Assembly: GCF_037546185.1 (NCBI RefSeq)
Contig: NZ_JAWMWH010000001.1
Location: forward strand, 186,001-250,000
Reading direction: 5' to 3'
DNA from: Nicoliella lavandulae
GTDB lineage: Bacteria > Bacillota > Bacilli > Lactobacillales > Lactobacillaceae
Length of the DNA: 64,000 nt
In this document: one piece after another, positions 34,501 through 49,500 of the stretch
Layout of the letters: each line of letters begins with the position of its first letter
Numbering within the stretch: the stretch's first letter is position 1
The notes under the pieces: generated by a model
Seen by the model: only the letters and a program-made list of their open reading frames with translations
Told to the model about the DNA's origin: nothing
Database searches by the model: none
Position numbers and translations under genes: made by a program

Positions 34501-37500
34501 CGAGCAACGAGTTCGCTGGGTTCATCGCAATTAACGTGTTAGCTTGCACTGCAGCACTCGAAACCGCATTACTCATGTCAGATAGATAGTTACCAGTTAA
34601 GTTCGCAGCCTTCGCATTAGCAGATGAAGCTGCACTAGCAACGACTGAGTGCGCAGATGCCACTGGGTCGCGTTGAATGTAGTCATTCATCAAGCTACTA
34701 ATGGCACTTGCTGCTGAATTAACATCCGATAGCGTAGCTTTGGCTTGGCCGAAGTGGACGTTAACCGCACTGTGGGCTGCACTGGCATGGAGACTGATTC
34801 CATTGACCACGAGTGGCTTCAAGGCATCGTTTAACACGTCTGCCATCGAAGCTTGGGCACTGGCGTTGGAATCAATCATTGCATGAGCGTAGCTGTTTTC
34901 ATTAGTCTTCACTAATTGATCAATGGCACTCGATGCGTTGTAAGCATCCAATGAGACCGTAGCAAAGTTACTACTGTCACTAGCCACTGCATTCATGGCT
35001 TCGGTCACTACATTGGCAACCGAGCTGTATACCGTTGCATTCGAATTATCGAACATAGAATCAAGGATTCGACTAGCATCACTAGCGGCACCATTAATTA
35101 CTGATTGAGCAGAGGTAACCACGAAGTCACGCGCTACAGTATGCAATTGATCAACGGTGTTGGCCGTAATCGTTGCAATGGCGGACGTATCATTCGCAGC
35201 ACTCATGAATTGCATGTTCGCAGAACCCACCACTTGTAAGATGGCGTTACTAAAGGCAGATTGTTTGTCTTCGTTCATACCATCCACATCAGCAGCTGCT
35301 GATGCAATTTGACTTGAAATAACTGCGTTCGCAGATGCATACGGATCAGAAGCCACTGCACTGGCAACCACACTACTGATGGCTAGCGAAGCATTGTCAG
35401 CATCAAGGGATGCATAGGCAACGTTGGCAGCATCATCATGAATTTGATCACTAGCCGTAGTTGCAATAACGTTAACCCGTTCGTTCACATCATTTCTGAC
35501 GAGTTGGTTATCCAATCCTTCCACTTGAATGGAGGCCGAATCAGTAACCGAACTAACGATTGAGTTAGCTGAATTAGCCACATAGCTATTGGCAATGGAG
35601 TTAAATTCAGCATTGGCTGAACTAGCCCGTTGGCCAATTGTATCAGCGTTACCAGCAGCCGCACTGATGGAACGGTTGGTTTGATCCACAATGTTTAGAA
35701 TCCGGTTGTTTAATCTAAATTCTTCGTTTGGATCGATCAATGGTTTCAACTTCGCAACTACATCATCGGCTGCCTTAGCCACGGCAATGATGGCACTGGC
35801 AACAGCATCTGATTTAACTGCGCGTTGCGTAACCTTAGCAATCTTAACGGCTGCATTTTGTGCATCCAAGTATGCAAAGAATGAATTATAGCCGTCTTGT
35901 TGGATTAGTTTCCGCGCCTTACTAGTTTCCGCACCGATTGCAGAAATCGTTTGGTTCCGGCTATGAATATCATCAATTTCAACCGCTTGGTTATTGGCGA
36001 TATCTAAGGCCTTATTTACAATTTCATTAGCAGTTTGCATTACAAAGCGACTTGCCGCTTGAACTAATGCCTGTTTGGCGTCCGTTACGACTTGGACCGT
36101 ATCCACACTAGAAATTAATTCATAACTAGCGGAACTTGCGATGCTAGCGTGAACAGATGCATATGAATGCTTAGCATGGCCTGATAATTCAGCATCACTA
36201 AGCAATGAATCTGCAGTCTGATCAATTGAGGCCAATGCCGATGCCTTTGGATCAGCATTGATCGCATTGATGGCAATATAGTTAGCTTGGCTCGCCACTT
36301 CATCCAATAGTAATGCCACAACATCTGATTCGTTTTGATTAGCTACAATTGCTGCGCTCGTTACACTAGCAGCACTGCTAATTGCTTGTTCAGCACTGGC
36401 ATAACTAGCTACCATAGCCGTCTTAGCGTTGGCAGAGTCAACAATCGATCCTAATGACTTAACCGCTGAGTCTAAGATGTAGTCATTAGCCAGACTATTC
36501 ATCGCACTTGCGGCACTCGCGATGGCTACATCGTGATTGCTAAAGGTTGCGATTTGCGTCTTAGTCCCGTTGGCAATCCGATCGGCAGCACTACTGAAGT
36601 TAGCAGCACTATGCGTATCCATCTTCCCAACCTTCGCACTGGCAGAACTAGCTTGGCTGATTAATTGCAAGTCTAAGGCAGCGGCTGGATTTTGTGCTAA
36701 CGCTGTATCTCTGACGCCGACCAATTGACCAATGGCATTAGTAGCATCTAAAGCTGCCAACTTATGATCATGGGCATCGTTTTGAATGAACTGCTTAGCC
36801 CGGTTCGCAATAAATTGAACCTGTTGTTGTTCATTATCAGCTAATTGTACTTGTTGTTGAATATCAGCAGCAAATGAATCGATCATCGCATCCGCAGACT
36901 TTTCTACGTACTTACTTGTAACGCTACTGATCGTGTCATTAACGCTAGCAACCACACTTGCATTTACATCCGTTAATGAGGTGTTAGCTGCTTGTAATGA
37001 CTTCGTTACCCGGGCAAAGTCGCTATCATAATTAGCAGCTAAACTTCCGGTCAACGCTGCCGTTTGAGCCGATGCACTAGCAGCAGCACTTGTCATTAGG
37101 CGACTAAATGCTACGCTGGCATCGTCAGCTAACGCTTGGTCCACTACGGATTGAATTGCTAAGCGGCCGTTATCAATGTCTAAGGCAATCAATGAATCGT
37201 TTGCTACGTCCTTAGCGATAACTTCGCTAGCCGCACTGGTTTCATTATTGATCCAGTTAGCAGCTTGAGACCGCGCTACGTTATTCTTGATACCATTGAT
37301 CATTGTCATTGCTGAAGTTGCCGCTTGATTGATTAATTCACTAGCGGAGTCATTCGTGTATTGATGGGCGATGGAAGTAATTGCAGTCGCTGCACTGGCG
37401 GCAATACCAGCGTGGTCAACAACTGAATCATCAGCCCGCATTTGACTAACCGCTTGTTTACTAGTTTTCGCAACCGCACTTAAGAAGTTCATGTCAGCTA

Positions 37501-40500
37501 AGCTATCGCTCATTAACACGTCTCTGGTGGTTGCATCCACTAGTTGATTCAATGAATCCACTGCACTTGCAAATGGTTGGTCCGCAATTAAGCTATCTGC
37601 ATATGAGTTAGCCGCGGTAATGCCATCATAAGCATATAGTGAAGTAGCCATTGAATTAGCGGAGTTACTAATAATTTGGTTGGTAGCATGGGCCATGGCA
37701 CTCTTCAATACGGCATTTGCCGCATCATTGTGCAATAACGCAACCCGTTGACTAGCACTGGCTGCCACTTGGTCCACGTGTTCGATTGCCCGTTTACCAA
37801 TGAAGTGGTTAGCAATCGAATCGATTTGGTGCATTACGCTAGCCGCAGTCGCACTCACTTGTTGTGGTTCAGTAACACTTAATTGAGCAGCTGAACTAAC
37901 TACTTGAGCGACCGCACTACTAAAGCGAATTTGGTCATCCGCATCGAATTGCTTAGCCACTGCTGAAGTTTGAGCAGCAAACCGTTCGATTTGATATTGA
38001 ACGGCAGCTTGTGGCTGCGCATTCACGGCGGATAGCGCTAACTTAGCTAGCGCCATTGACGCATTATCAGCATCAAGTGACGCAAATGCACTGACCTTAA
38101 AGTCCTTATTGATCAAGTTACGGTATGAGTTATGAACCGAACTCAATGAAGCGTTAACTTCATCCCCCGCAGCCAACGACATCGTTAACTGACTGGCACT
38201 ACTAAACGCTTGGTCATTTTCAGCATTCGCCGAACTATTAACATAGCGGTCAGCAATTTGGGTAATATCATTTTGCACGCTTGAAAGTTGCGCTGCAATT
38301 GAATCATTATTCGTAACGGATTGATCAGTTGCTGAATAAGCATGAGAAATAACTGAGTTAACAGCACTACTGAAGTTAGCAGCTGCCCGTGAATCGCTAA
38401 TGGAACCAATACTATTGGTTGCTGAATCAGCAACGGACTGTAATGCTAACTTATCTGATGCTACTTGGTTACCAGCTGTCACGTCGTCTACAAATTGTTG
38501 CATGGTATGACTAGCGTTTTGGCAGTCGAGGCGCACCGTAGCATAGTTATCAGCATCACTGTCGACCATACTGTTGAATTCACGAATAATGCCGTTCATT
38601 GTGGCATTAACGTCATCATCAACTAACCCAAAGCGGTTCAATTGTTGCGTGGTTGCACTTACCGCAGCATTCAAGGAAGCATATCCTGCATTGGCTACGT
38701 ACTTACGAGCAACTTGGGAGAATTGTTCTGCAGCAGAATCAATTAAATCATTGGCCGCTTGGGAATCAACTACTAATCGTTGCACGTTAGCATCCGCATT
38801 TTGCTTCAAGGCGGCAACTTCACTGGTAAAGTTGGCTTGGTTACTACCGCTTAGAGCGGCACCAATTTGACCATTAGCCGCAGCAAAGGAAGCTACCGCA
38901 GAACTAGCAAACGCCTTTGGTGCTGCATTGATTACACTGGATGCAAGTGAGTCTAATTGAGCTTGACCCTTGCGCAATACCAATCCTCGTGCATCACGGT
39001 CGTGTTGATATTGATCAATTTGTTGGTTCAACGAATTAGTAAGCCGTTCAACCGTCGTGGATTGATCAGCAGCACTTGCTTGGTCAATGCCACTTAATTC
39101 AGCATTCACGCTGCTTGCTAGTGATGCAATGTGTTGGTGAGCATCACTGACTGCAAATTGGTTCGCTACACTGTTCATGACAGCAGCAGTCGAATCAACC
39201 GTTGCGTTGATCAAGTCATTGTTCATCCCCGCACTAGTAATGTCGCTCGTCGCCTTATCAGCGATGCGTTGCATTTCTAGTTGCATCCGTAATGCTTCGT
39301 GGTCGTTATCAATTACCGTAGATGCAATTAATGAATCTGCCACTGATTTTACGTGTTGGTTCGCAGTCGCATAAATGTCATGACTGATTGCTTCATCTAC
39401 TAGTGAATCCAGATTGCGTTGAACGTTACGAATATCTAATGCTAGTAAATCATCATTGGTAGCATCAGCAGCAATCGTATCGAGAGCAGCGGATTGAATT
39501 GAATCCAACCCGTTTTGCACATCACTACGAACGCTTTGATCCGCAAAGAGACTTAGGCGTTCCGTTGCATTATCGGTAACGGAAGCAATCGTACTCTTCG
39601 CCGCATCCACTAGGTAATCGTCAGCTAACTTAGCTAACAATGAAGTCGTGGAACTAGTAGCAGTTGATACTAATGGGGCATCACTAGCCGCGTATGAAAC
39701 TAAACCGTTAGTTTGACTAGCGGCACTGGTAGCAGCACTAGCAAAGTTTGCACCCGCACTAGTTGGTAGGTGCGCTAGCCGACTTGCTTCTTCGCTAACC
39801 GTTTGTGCTAAGGCTAAACTAGTGGCTACCGTTGGATCAGATAGCGTTGCCGTCTTGATGGTGGTATTGAATTGATCAATTCCGTTCCGTAAGTCTAAGT
39901 CCACGTAACCAGCACTGTAAGCATCAGTACTGATCAATGAACTGTAGTGTTGACTAGCTGAGCGTAATTCTGAGTTCGTTGTTGATTTTTGATCAGCATC
40001 ACTTAATTGAGCTGCGATTTGCGCAGCAGATGCATAGGCACTGCCTAAGTTAACTTGGGCTAGTGATTCACGGTAATCAATGGCTAATTGGTTCATCCGG
40101 TTCGATGAAGAATTAGCGGCCCGATTAACCAGCGTCAAGTTCTTACTTACTAAGCTAACTGATAGGCTGGCTTGGTTGGCAACACTATTGATGGCACTGG
40201 TAAAGTTAGCTTCATCAAATTGGGTGCCGACCGCCATACTATCTAATGCTGAGTTTGCGGCACTGGAAATAATGTATTGACCAGCAGCGCCCGGTTCGCT
40301 CCGGACCATTGAATCAGCTAAGCTGTCCAACGTATTAATTCCATTTTGGACATCCACATCCACTAACGTAGCGTCGGCACTATCACTGCTGATATTTTGC
40401 TTCAAGTCAGTAATGACGTTATTTAGGATGCCAATGTATTCGCTGCGCCGGTCTGGATCAGTAATATGCTTGATATTATCAATTGAAACTTGCGCTTGAT

Positions 40501-43500
40501 TATCAATGGCATTATTCGCATAGGTCACTACATATTGATCAATCATTGACGTAACTGCACTGGTAGCAGAACTAGCTAAGGCACTGTTGTCAGCATCGGC
40601 ACCAAATGATGTTGATGCTGATTGACTAGCCACGGCTAAACTAAATTCGATTTGGTCATCGCGACTTAGGTTCGTGGCAAAACTAGCGGCACTGGCATAA
40701 GCACTGCTTACGACCCGCTTACCAGCAGCAATGGAATCATTAGCTACCGCTTGGTCTAAGACCGTATTAGCAGAACTAATGGCATTATCAGTATCCAATG
40801 ATACAGCTGCAAAGTCAGCAATATCGCTATTGATACTCTTTTCAGCATTACTTGCGATTTGATGCACTGCACTATATGCAGATGATTGGGTCACAAAGTT
40901 ACTTAAGTCCTTGATTTGACCATCAAGGCTTTGGACTTGCCGGTTCACCGTATCCATGGCTTGACTAGCAACATATGATTGCGTCAATAGGTGAATATCA
41001 GTAAAGGCTTGTTCCTTGAAAATTGGGTTGCCATTGCGGTCTGGATTATTTTCAAAGTCGCTGACCACATGGTTAACCGCACTACTAAAGTTCAAGTAGT
41101 CATCGTCATTAGCGGCACTAAATTGTTGTTGCACCGCTGCACTGGCGTGACTAGCAACTTCACTAAGCATTACTGCTTGTGGTTGGTCTTGGATCAATGA
41201 TTGAACTAATTGGTCGATTTGCGTTTCGATGTTCATCAAATCAAGCTTGATTAGTTCTCCATCATGTGAATCCTTGTCTAACGTTGCCTTAGCATGACTA
41301 ACAAAGTTATTGATGTTTTCTTGCGCTGATTCGTAATCATCACTATTGAGCAAGTGGCTCAATTGTTCATCAGCCGCACTGACTAATGTTGATAATTGTT
41401 GTTCAGCCGCATGCATTACAAAGTCAGTGGTGAAGGTCTTAATATCGCGCGTAGCATTATTTACAACTAAGTCGACATTATCGCCATCCCCAAGGTGTTG
41501 GTTAGCATCCGTTAACACATCATGGATTTGTTTGTTTAATTTAATCGTTTCACCTAGCCCAGCCGTTGCGGCATAAGCGGAATCGGCAGTGTTACTTAGG
41601 AAGATGTTTCCGGAAACGATTTCATCCGTCGTGGTGATAAATTGCGCTGCGGAATGAATCGAATCAATCGCATTTGCCGCGTCAAGAGCCATTAATTCGG
41701 CATTATCACGGTCTTGCGCAAAGGCAGTCGCAACTGAATTCAATGCCCGGTCGATCGAAGCACTAGCCGTTGAAGCAGCCGTTTCATTGTTGAACTGCTT
41801 GATCACTGCATCGGCAGAAGAAGTTGCGTGACTGATCAATTGACTAGCGGAACTTGCAACATAGCTGTCCGCAATATCGTTCATTGAACTAACCGTGCTG
41901 GATTGAATCCCACTAACCGTTGGTTCATCAATGCCACGCACTGCTAAGCTAGCCGTTGCTTGCTTCTTAAAGCGGTTCATAGCACTGCTTAAGTTAGCAG
42001 CGGCAAATGAATCTAGTCCTTGAACCCGTTGCATTGCAAAACTAGCTGTTGAATTGATCACGGAACTAGCACTAGCAACCGGTTGACTAGCGACCACTGA
42101 ATCAGCATAGCTAGTAATGGATTGATTCCCTTCCTTAACGTCTAAGCTGATCAATTGGTCGTCACTAGCATCGGCACTGATCATTTGAGCCACGGAACTA
42201 GCAATTGTATTGATTTCCTTGGTTGCATCCAACTTCGTTTGATCATCAACCATTTGCATTGCTGAATTAGCTGCACTCGTAGTCGATTGTAGATGATCAT
42301 AAGCAGAACGCGTTAGGTAGTTGCTTACCGTTGAGTTAATTTCTTGGTTGGTAGCACTCGTAATCGTATCTAAGGCGTGTTGATCAGTGTGTTGTGCTGC
42401 CGCATCGTTGGCTTGTCTGGCAACACTCTTGACCGCACTACTAAAGTTAGCAGCTAGACTTCCCGTTAGGTTTGCTGCCCGCCGGCTAGCATCAGCAACT
42501 AGTGAAGTTACTTGATACGTCGCACTGGCAACTGGTTGGTTATTCACCGCACTGGTTGTTACCCGGTTAAATGCTGATTGAGCATTTGATAAGTCCAATT
42601 GCACGAATGGTTGGGAGTAAGCGTCCGTTAGGATTTGCTTAGTCGTATATGCTTGAATCGTTGCCATTTCATTGTGAAGTGAATCCATGAAGTTACTGTC
42701 ATTAATGCCGCTGAGTCGGTCATCAATAGCGGAACGCACATTGGCTAATTCAGCCGTAGCTGAGTTCACCACGTTCTTTTCAAACAATGCATCCATTTCA
42801 CTAACGGCGGAGTTCATTGCATCCACAACTGAGCTTGGTTGATCACTAACTGAGTGCATAGCAGCAGCTGCTTGGCTGTTAATATCATTGACCGCACTGC
42901 TCATGTTGGCACTAGCAAGGGACGTAAAGTCACCCGCTTCAACGGCCATTGAGCTGGCATGGTGGTCTAATTGAGCCATCGCACTAGCAACGTAATCATT
43001 TTGCACGGCCGCCTTAGTAATGGCAGCAAATTGCTTCCGGGCGTTTAAAACGTCTAAGTTAATCAACGCGAGATTATTAGTATCGTTTTGAATCATCGTC
43101 CGGTAGTAATCTAATTGATCCGCTACCTTAGTTAAGGCGTCATTACGTTGTTGAATGTCAGCTAAGCGTTGGATGGTATGTTCAGCATCGGTTGCGGCTT
43201 GCTTAACTTGAGCAATCGCACCCTTAGCCGCATGGAAATTCGCCGTATTGCGCATTACTTGCGCGGCATTTTGCAATGCTTGTTGGTTCGCAGTCGCATC
43301 ATCAGCCGTAAATTGACTAATGGCACTGTTAGCAACACTGGCGATTTCACTGTTAAAGTTAGCAGCGTTGCGACCCGTAAAGGAATCAGCAATCGTAGTG
43401 GCGGAACTTTGGACGGAGGCCAAGCTAGACTTAGCGGCCGCAATTGGTGAATCAGTCACTGCGGTACTGGTTAAGTTATCAACTACGTTCGCAGCCGCAT

Positions 43501-46500
43501 TCACAGCATCGGCCACTAGTGAAGTGGACATACTGTGGGCACTGATTTGAGAATCAGCTGAGCTGATGGCACTGTCGATCTTGGTCTTAACGTTTAGTGA
43601 ATCGTTAGCACTTAAGTCACGAAGTTGGTAGTTGGCTGATGAAGCTAGTGCATTGACCGCACTATAAGCCGACCGCAACATGTAACTGTTGGCAACACTA
43701 TTCATTTGAGCAGCAGCATTGCTGATCACGTTGTTCTTATCCGCAAATGGACCAATCAATGAAACGTTGGCGTTCAACGTAATCTTTTCAATTTGCTTAT
43801 TGAAGCGGAGGTGTTGATCAGCACTAAGCGTAGTCATCCGGTCGGTAACGGAACTAGCAGCCCGTTCGATAGATACGCTAGCTGATGCAACGGGGTCGCG
43901 TTCAATGGCATCGTTCACTAATGCCGCCACGGAACTAACCGCGTTGTTGGCATCAAGCGAAGCAAATTGAGAATGATTGGCATCCATTTCAATGGCAGCA
44001 CTAGCCTGTTCAGCAGTCGCACTAACCATCTGAAGTAAGCTATGCTTGTTGTTATTATCACTGATGGCCTTAGCCCGGTCAGCTGCACTACTTACCGTTT
44101 GGTCAACCACTGCGTTAGCAGATAGTTTGATAAATTGGTTGGCAATTGAGTTTAAGCCCGCTTGGTAATCAGCAGGTTGATTAGCATCTAAAGCCGCAAT
44201 TTGACTATCAAACGTGGTTGATTGACGACTCGATAGTGAACCTAATTTAGCATGCGCTGATGCTAATGCAGCCCGGTTGAAGAGCGCTTGACTGGCTGCT
44301 GAGTCCGCACTAAAGGCAGCCGCTGCGATTGAATGAACCGTAGCAACGGCATTGGAGGCGTCCAAACTAGCTAGGTGATAATCGAACGCATCACTATTGA
44401 CCATTGAATTAGCACCGGTAATGGTAGCTTTAATGGTACTTGTTGCTTGACTCCGTTGGTCATCATTAGCGATTAGTGCCATGTCAGAACGCACGGCGGC
44501 AGTTTCCGTATCGATTAATTGTTGCGCTGAATCAGCAACCGCACGGGTTACTAACTTGTCAATTTCTTGTCCTGCATAATCGATTTCGTCGGTTACCCGG
44601 GCTGGGTTATCCAATTGATCAGATAAAAAGGCACTGGTCCGGGCATTGATACTACCGACGGCACTACTAAAGTTCGCGCTGGCCAATGAATCCAATGGTC
44701 CCACGTGACTGGCAGCAGAAGCCGATAGGTCCCGTAATGCAATTTCAGCACTAGCAGCGGCATTTTGCTTAAATTGGTTCACTGCAGAGCTAGTAATGGT
44801 TGATAACCCGGAAGTGGTTTCCATTGAAACCGTCACTGGGTAGTTAGAATGGTTATCAATTTGAGTTGCTAGACTATCGGCCGCATCCTTAATTGAACTG
44901 ATCAACGTAACTTGGCTGTTACTGTCACTAATTAAGTGGGTGGCATCTGACATTAATGAATCAGCAGCACTGGTAACGGTAGCCCGTGCCGAACTAGCAA
45001 CGACCCCATTGGCAATAGTGCTCATGGCCGAAGAAGCAGAGTTGATGACCATCATGACGGCGTTTAAGTTACTGTATACTGAGCCTAATTTTTCGTTGGC
45101 TTGGTTAGCCACACTATCCATTTGCATATCAGCAGTACTGTCAGTCCGGCCCATGATATCGGTCAAGACGGAGTTCGCACTACTAATTTGATCACTAATG
45201 GCAGAGTTGGCAAATGCAATTGAGTCATTGTAAGCCGCTTCAGAAGCAGCAGAACTAATGGCACTAACTGCGTTTTGTGCATCTAAGACGATTAAGTCAG
45301 CATTGGCACTGTCCAACGCAAATTGACCGTTAAAGTCAGTTTGAGCTTTGACTGCCCGTTGACTAGCCCGGTTACGGACTTCTTCGTTGTAACGACTAGC
45401 TTCGTTCAATAATGAGTCGGTAGCATAACTAACGGCACTATGAGCCCAGTTGCCATAGTATTGATTAGCAACACTAGTCAACCCAGCCTTAACTGACCCC
45501 ACAAATGACGTGATCGTTTGGTCATCGTTTCCATTCAATTGATCAGCTTGGAATGAATCCGTCACGCTAGCAATTGCACTTGCATAGTTGTCAGCTTGGC
45601 TACTGGTCATTAAGTTGGCGTTGCTAAAGACTGCATCAGCAGCATTCTTAATATCGTAGCTAGCGGATGCAATTTGGTCGTTATCAACAGCTTGAGTAGC
45701 AATTCGGTTAATTTCTAATACTGCATTATTGGCGTCTAATGATGCTAGTGATAAGTCATTGGTATCACTTTGGATTAACTGTTTAAAACTATCAGCAACC
45801 CCATTGATTTGAGTCTTAAGTTGTTGTTGATAGTCATGGTCAGCAATCTTGCCCGTGTAGGCAGCCGCACTATTAACGGCAGCTTGCATTACTGAGATTG
45901 CAGAATCAGCTACAAATGATTGTTTGATCGTTGCTAACTTGTGATCAACAGCAGCTGCTACTGAACTCAAGGATTGGCGTTGCTTACCAACTGCAAAGGC
46001 TTCACTAGTAAATTGACGGGCAACACTAGCAGCCGCACTGCTTACGTTGGCATGATCAGCATAGCCAGTTGCAACCGCTAGGCTAGCTAATGAATCAGCC
46101 TTACCATCAATGGCAGTAACTTGTTTGGCTACTAAGTCCGTTTGGTACTTATCCACAATTGCATTCAATTGGGCTAACCCGTTTTCGATATCAAGGGCTA
46201 GGTAAGCTGGCTTTTCAATGTCCTTTAAGACGTTGTTCTTCGCAGTCGTTAAGCTTTCATCGATTGCTGAATAAGCATCAGCCCGGTTATCACTGGTGCT
46301 TAATTGGTTCCGCACCATCGTGGATGCTGAATCTAACTTAGCTTGCGCTGAATCTAAGATGTAGTGATTAGCAAACGTATTGATCTTGTCCGCAAGTGTT
46401 GGCATTGGGCTAGAAGTCCCGGCAGCTCTGTCCACTAATTGTTGAATTTGATTTGCAGCAACTAATGATTCAGATTCATTCATGGAGCCCATTCTAGCGT

Positions 46501-49500
46501 AAGCAGAATTGGTCAAACTAGTGGCAACACTAGCTAATGAAGCCGCTGAATCCTTGTCCACTGCTGATGAAAGTAACGTATCAATGGCCTTGATACCATC
46601 TTGGGCATCCAAGGCAGTATAACTAGGTTGAGCTTGGTCCGCACTGATCTCAGCATTAATGGAGCTAACCACACTATTGATGGCAGCAGACGTACTAACC
46701 TTAGTTACGTTGCTTAGTTGTAATACTTGTTTATGCGCATCGTTGGCCGCTGCACTCACTTGAGATTGAGCCACGGAAGCGTGGTAGGAGTTAACAACGT
46801 TTGCCATTTGAGCACTGGCGACGGTTGGTTGGCCATCAGCCACACTGACTACGTGGTTTAACGCACTACTCATGTTAGCAGAAGCTAAGCTGTCCATTTG
46901 ACCAGCGGCAGCCGTAGCAGAACGCTTCAAGCGGTCAATATGGTATTGTTGGTCCGCTACTTCATTGGCAGCAACGGATGAACGTAAAATTTGGTATAAC
47001 TTTTCAATCGCATTATTAGCATCTAATAATGAAAGTGATAAGTCATGATGATCTTGTTGAATCGTTTGTGCAGCATCACTTACTACGCCTTGTAATTGGT
47101 TCTCAAGGGCGTTCATGTCCACACCTAAATAAGCGCTGGCTTGGTGACGAATTTTTTGTGCCGCGTTATTAATTAAGTCGTTAGCATATGCTTCAACGTA
47201 GTTACCAGTAATGTCATCGATTGTTTCAATGGCATGGGATGTAACTTCTGATACTGACGTGGTCGTTGCTAATTGATCAGCATAGCTACTGTGCGCCTTT
47301 GCCACTTCACTATTTAAGTTGGCGGCAATGCTACCGGAAATTTCATCCGCCATGCGATTAGCGCTTTGAACGGATGCATTGACCTTCGTAGCAGCAATTG
47401 CCTTTTGATCATCAGCAATCGTTTGATCGGCAAAGGCTTCAATATCTTCCAACACGTTGTTAATGTCAGTATTTAATAGTGCTGGGTTTTTAATATCATT
47501 ATTTAATTCAATGTTGATCCCAGAAGCAATTGCGTACAATTGTGGTTCAGCAGCAGATGGGTTTTCAATCACTGCTAAGCGCTTGCTTGCCGCATCCATT
47601 GCTGATTTGATTTTGGCATTAACGGCCGTTTTTACGAACCGGTTCGTAAGCGTATCTAATTCGAGAGTGAAAGCCTCTAACTTAGGATCAAAGGCTTCCG
47701 CATTGCTGGCCGTTTTAAGTTCCGTAGCCAATTGATCTGTCAAACTAGCAACCGCACTTTGGTAGCTAATCGATGGTTGGTCATAAATTGACAACCGATT
47801 GGCTGCACTATCAGCGTATGAGGCTACCGTAGACGTAGCAGATGCTACAAAGTCATCGCTAACTGCAGCAGCAGCTAATGAAGCTAATGCGGAACTAGTA
47901 TTTTGTACATCGGTAGCAACCACCGTTGGGAATGCTTGGTCGGCTTGAACCAATGAAGTTCCATCATTCGTCGTGGAATTAATGACGTTACGGGCATCGA
48001 TCAATTTGGATGTATCGTTAATCGTTGCCACTTGACTGTTGGCTGAACTAGCCGCTGCACTAATTTGGTGTAATGCATCAGAGGCAATGTGAGAATGCGC
48101 CACGGCGGCAATGCCACTGTTGGCACTAGCGGCAATGGATGCCATCGTTTGATCATCGGCAGCACTTAATTTGTCACTGAGGCCGCTCGTGATCCGGTAA
48201 ACATCTCGCTTAAAGCCTAATTGATCATCAATATATTGATTCATCAAGGCGCTGGCGGAAGCAACCGTTTGGTCAATTTGATACCGCGCAGCAATCTTTG
48301 GTTGTTCATTTAACGCATCGAGCAAGTGCCGCTTTAGTTCAGCTTCTGCATTCCGCCGGTCTAAATCAGCAAATGCTGGGTGTTGTTGATCTGCATCAAT
48401 GATGCCCTTGTACTTATCTAAAATGGTTTGAATCGTAACGTCTAAGTTCAACCCAAAGTGGTTCAATTGGGCCTTCATGTCATCGGCAGCAATCGCCACC
48501 CCATTCATGGCTGAAGCGGAAACGTTGGAACCAAAGTGACTGCCATTTTCACCAATCGCAAGACTAGTGATTTCTTCAACGGCACTATCGTTATCAACTA
48601 AGCCCGCTGTATGTTCAGCATCATGAGTGGTCTTATTGACCGCACTACTAAAGTTGGCGTAGTCAAAGTTTGCAGCAGACCGTTCTGATAATAATGTAGC
48701 CGCATTGGAATGTAATTTAACCGCAGCAGAAGCCACTGGATTTTGATCAATGGTGTCACTTAACACTGCGGATACCTTTTGGTGTGCATTGTGTAAGTCT
48801 AAGTCAACGACGGCTGATGACTTGGCATCTTTGGCAATTTCAGTTTGTGAATTTGCAATAATCGCTTTGATTTTCGCAACTGCGGCATCATCAGTAATCT
48901 TTAAATCAGTAAGCCGCTTAATAGCATCGGCTTGGATTTGGTTCAACGTTGCCTTGGCGTTGGCAAACATGTACCGATTTAAGATCGATGTAATCGTTTG
49001 GTTCGCTTGCCGTGCGACTTGGACGTGGTCGTGCGTGGAAGCTAAGTTGTGTTCCGCATTCATAATTTGCTTAGCTACTTCGCTACTTGCGTTGTTCCGA
49101 TTATGGTCATTGAACCGCGCAGCATCAGAATATGCCGCACTGGCAATGCTATCCACACTCGCGTAAGCAGATGCTGCTACGTCAGTTCCGATGTAGCGCG
49201 CAGTAATGCTATCTACGGATGAGTACGCAGAACTCATGGCAAGTGAAATGGTGGTAATCCGATCAGATGCCCGGTTCAAAGTCGCCGTTAATGAATCTTG
49301 AATCATCACAACGGCTTGGGAAGCTTGCGTTGAAACTTCAGAGTCTGCAATGTGACGCATTTGATGGTGCGCACTTTGGGCTAGTGAACCCATTTCAGAT
49401 TGAGCAGAGTTAACGTTGTAGCGGTTAACGATTTCATCCATGGCTCCAGATGCATTGGCCACATCTTGAGTCAACGCATTGGCATTTCCAATGTCATCGT

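Noticed and set aside
31746..49166. Many plus-strand open frames of 60-150 codons opposite the giant gene
   Set aside because: They arise because Ala, Ser and Asp codons of the real gene rarely give stops when read on the other strand. They lack ribosome sites and consist of monotonous Leu/Ala/Ser runs.
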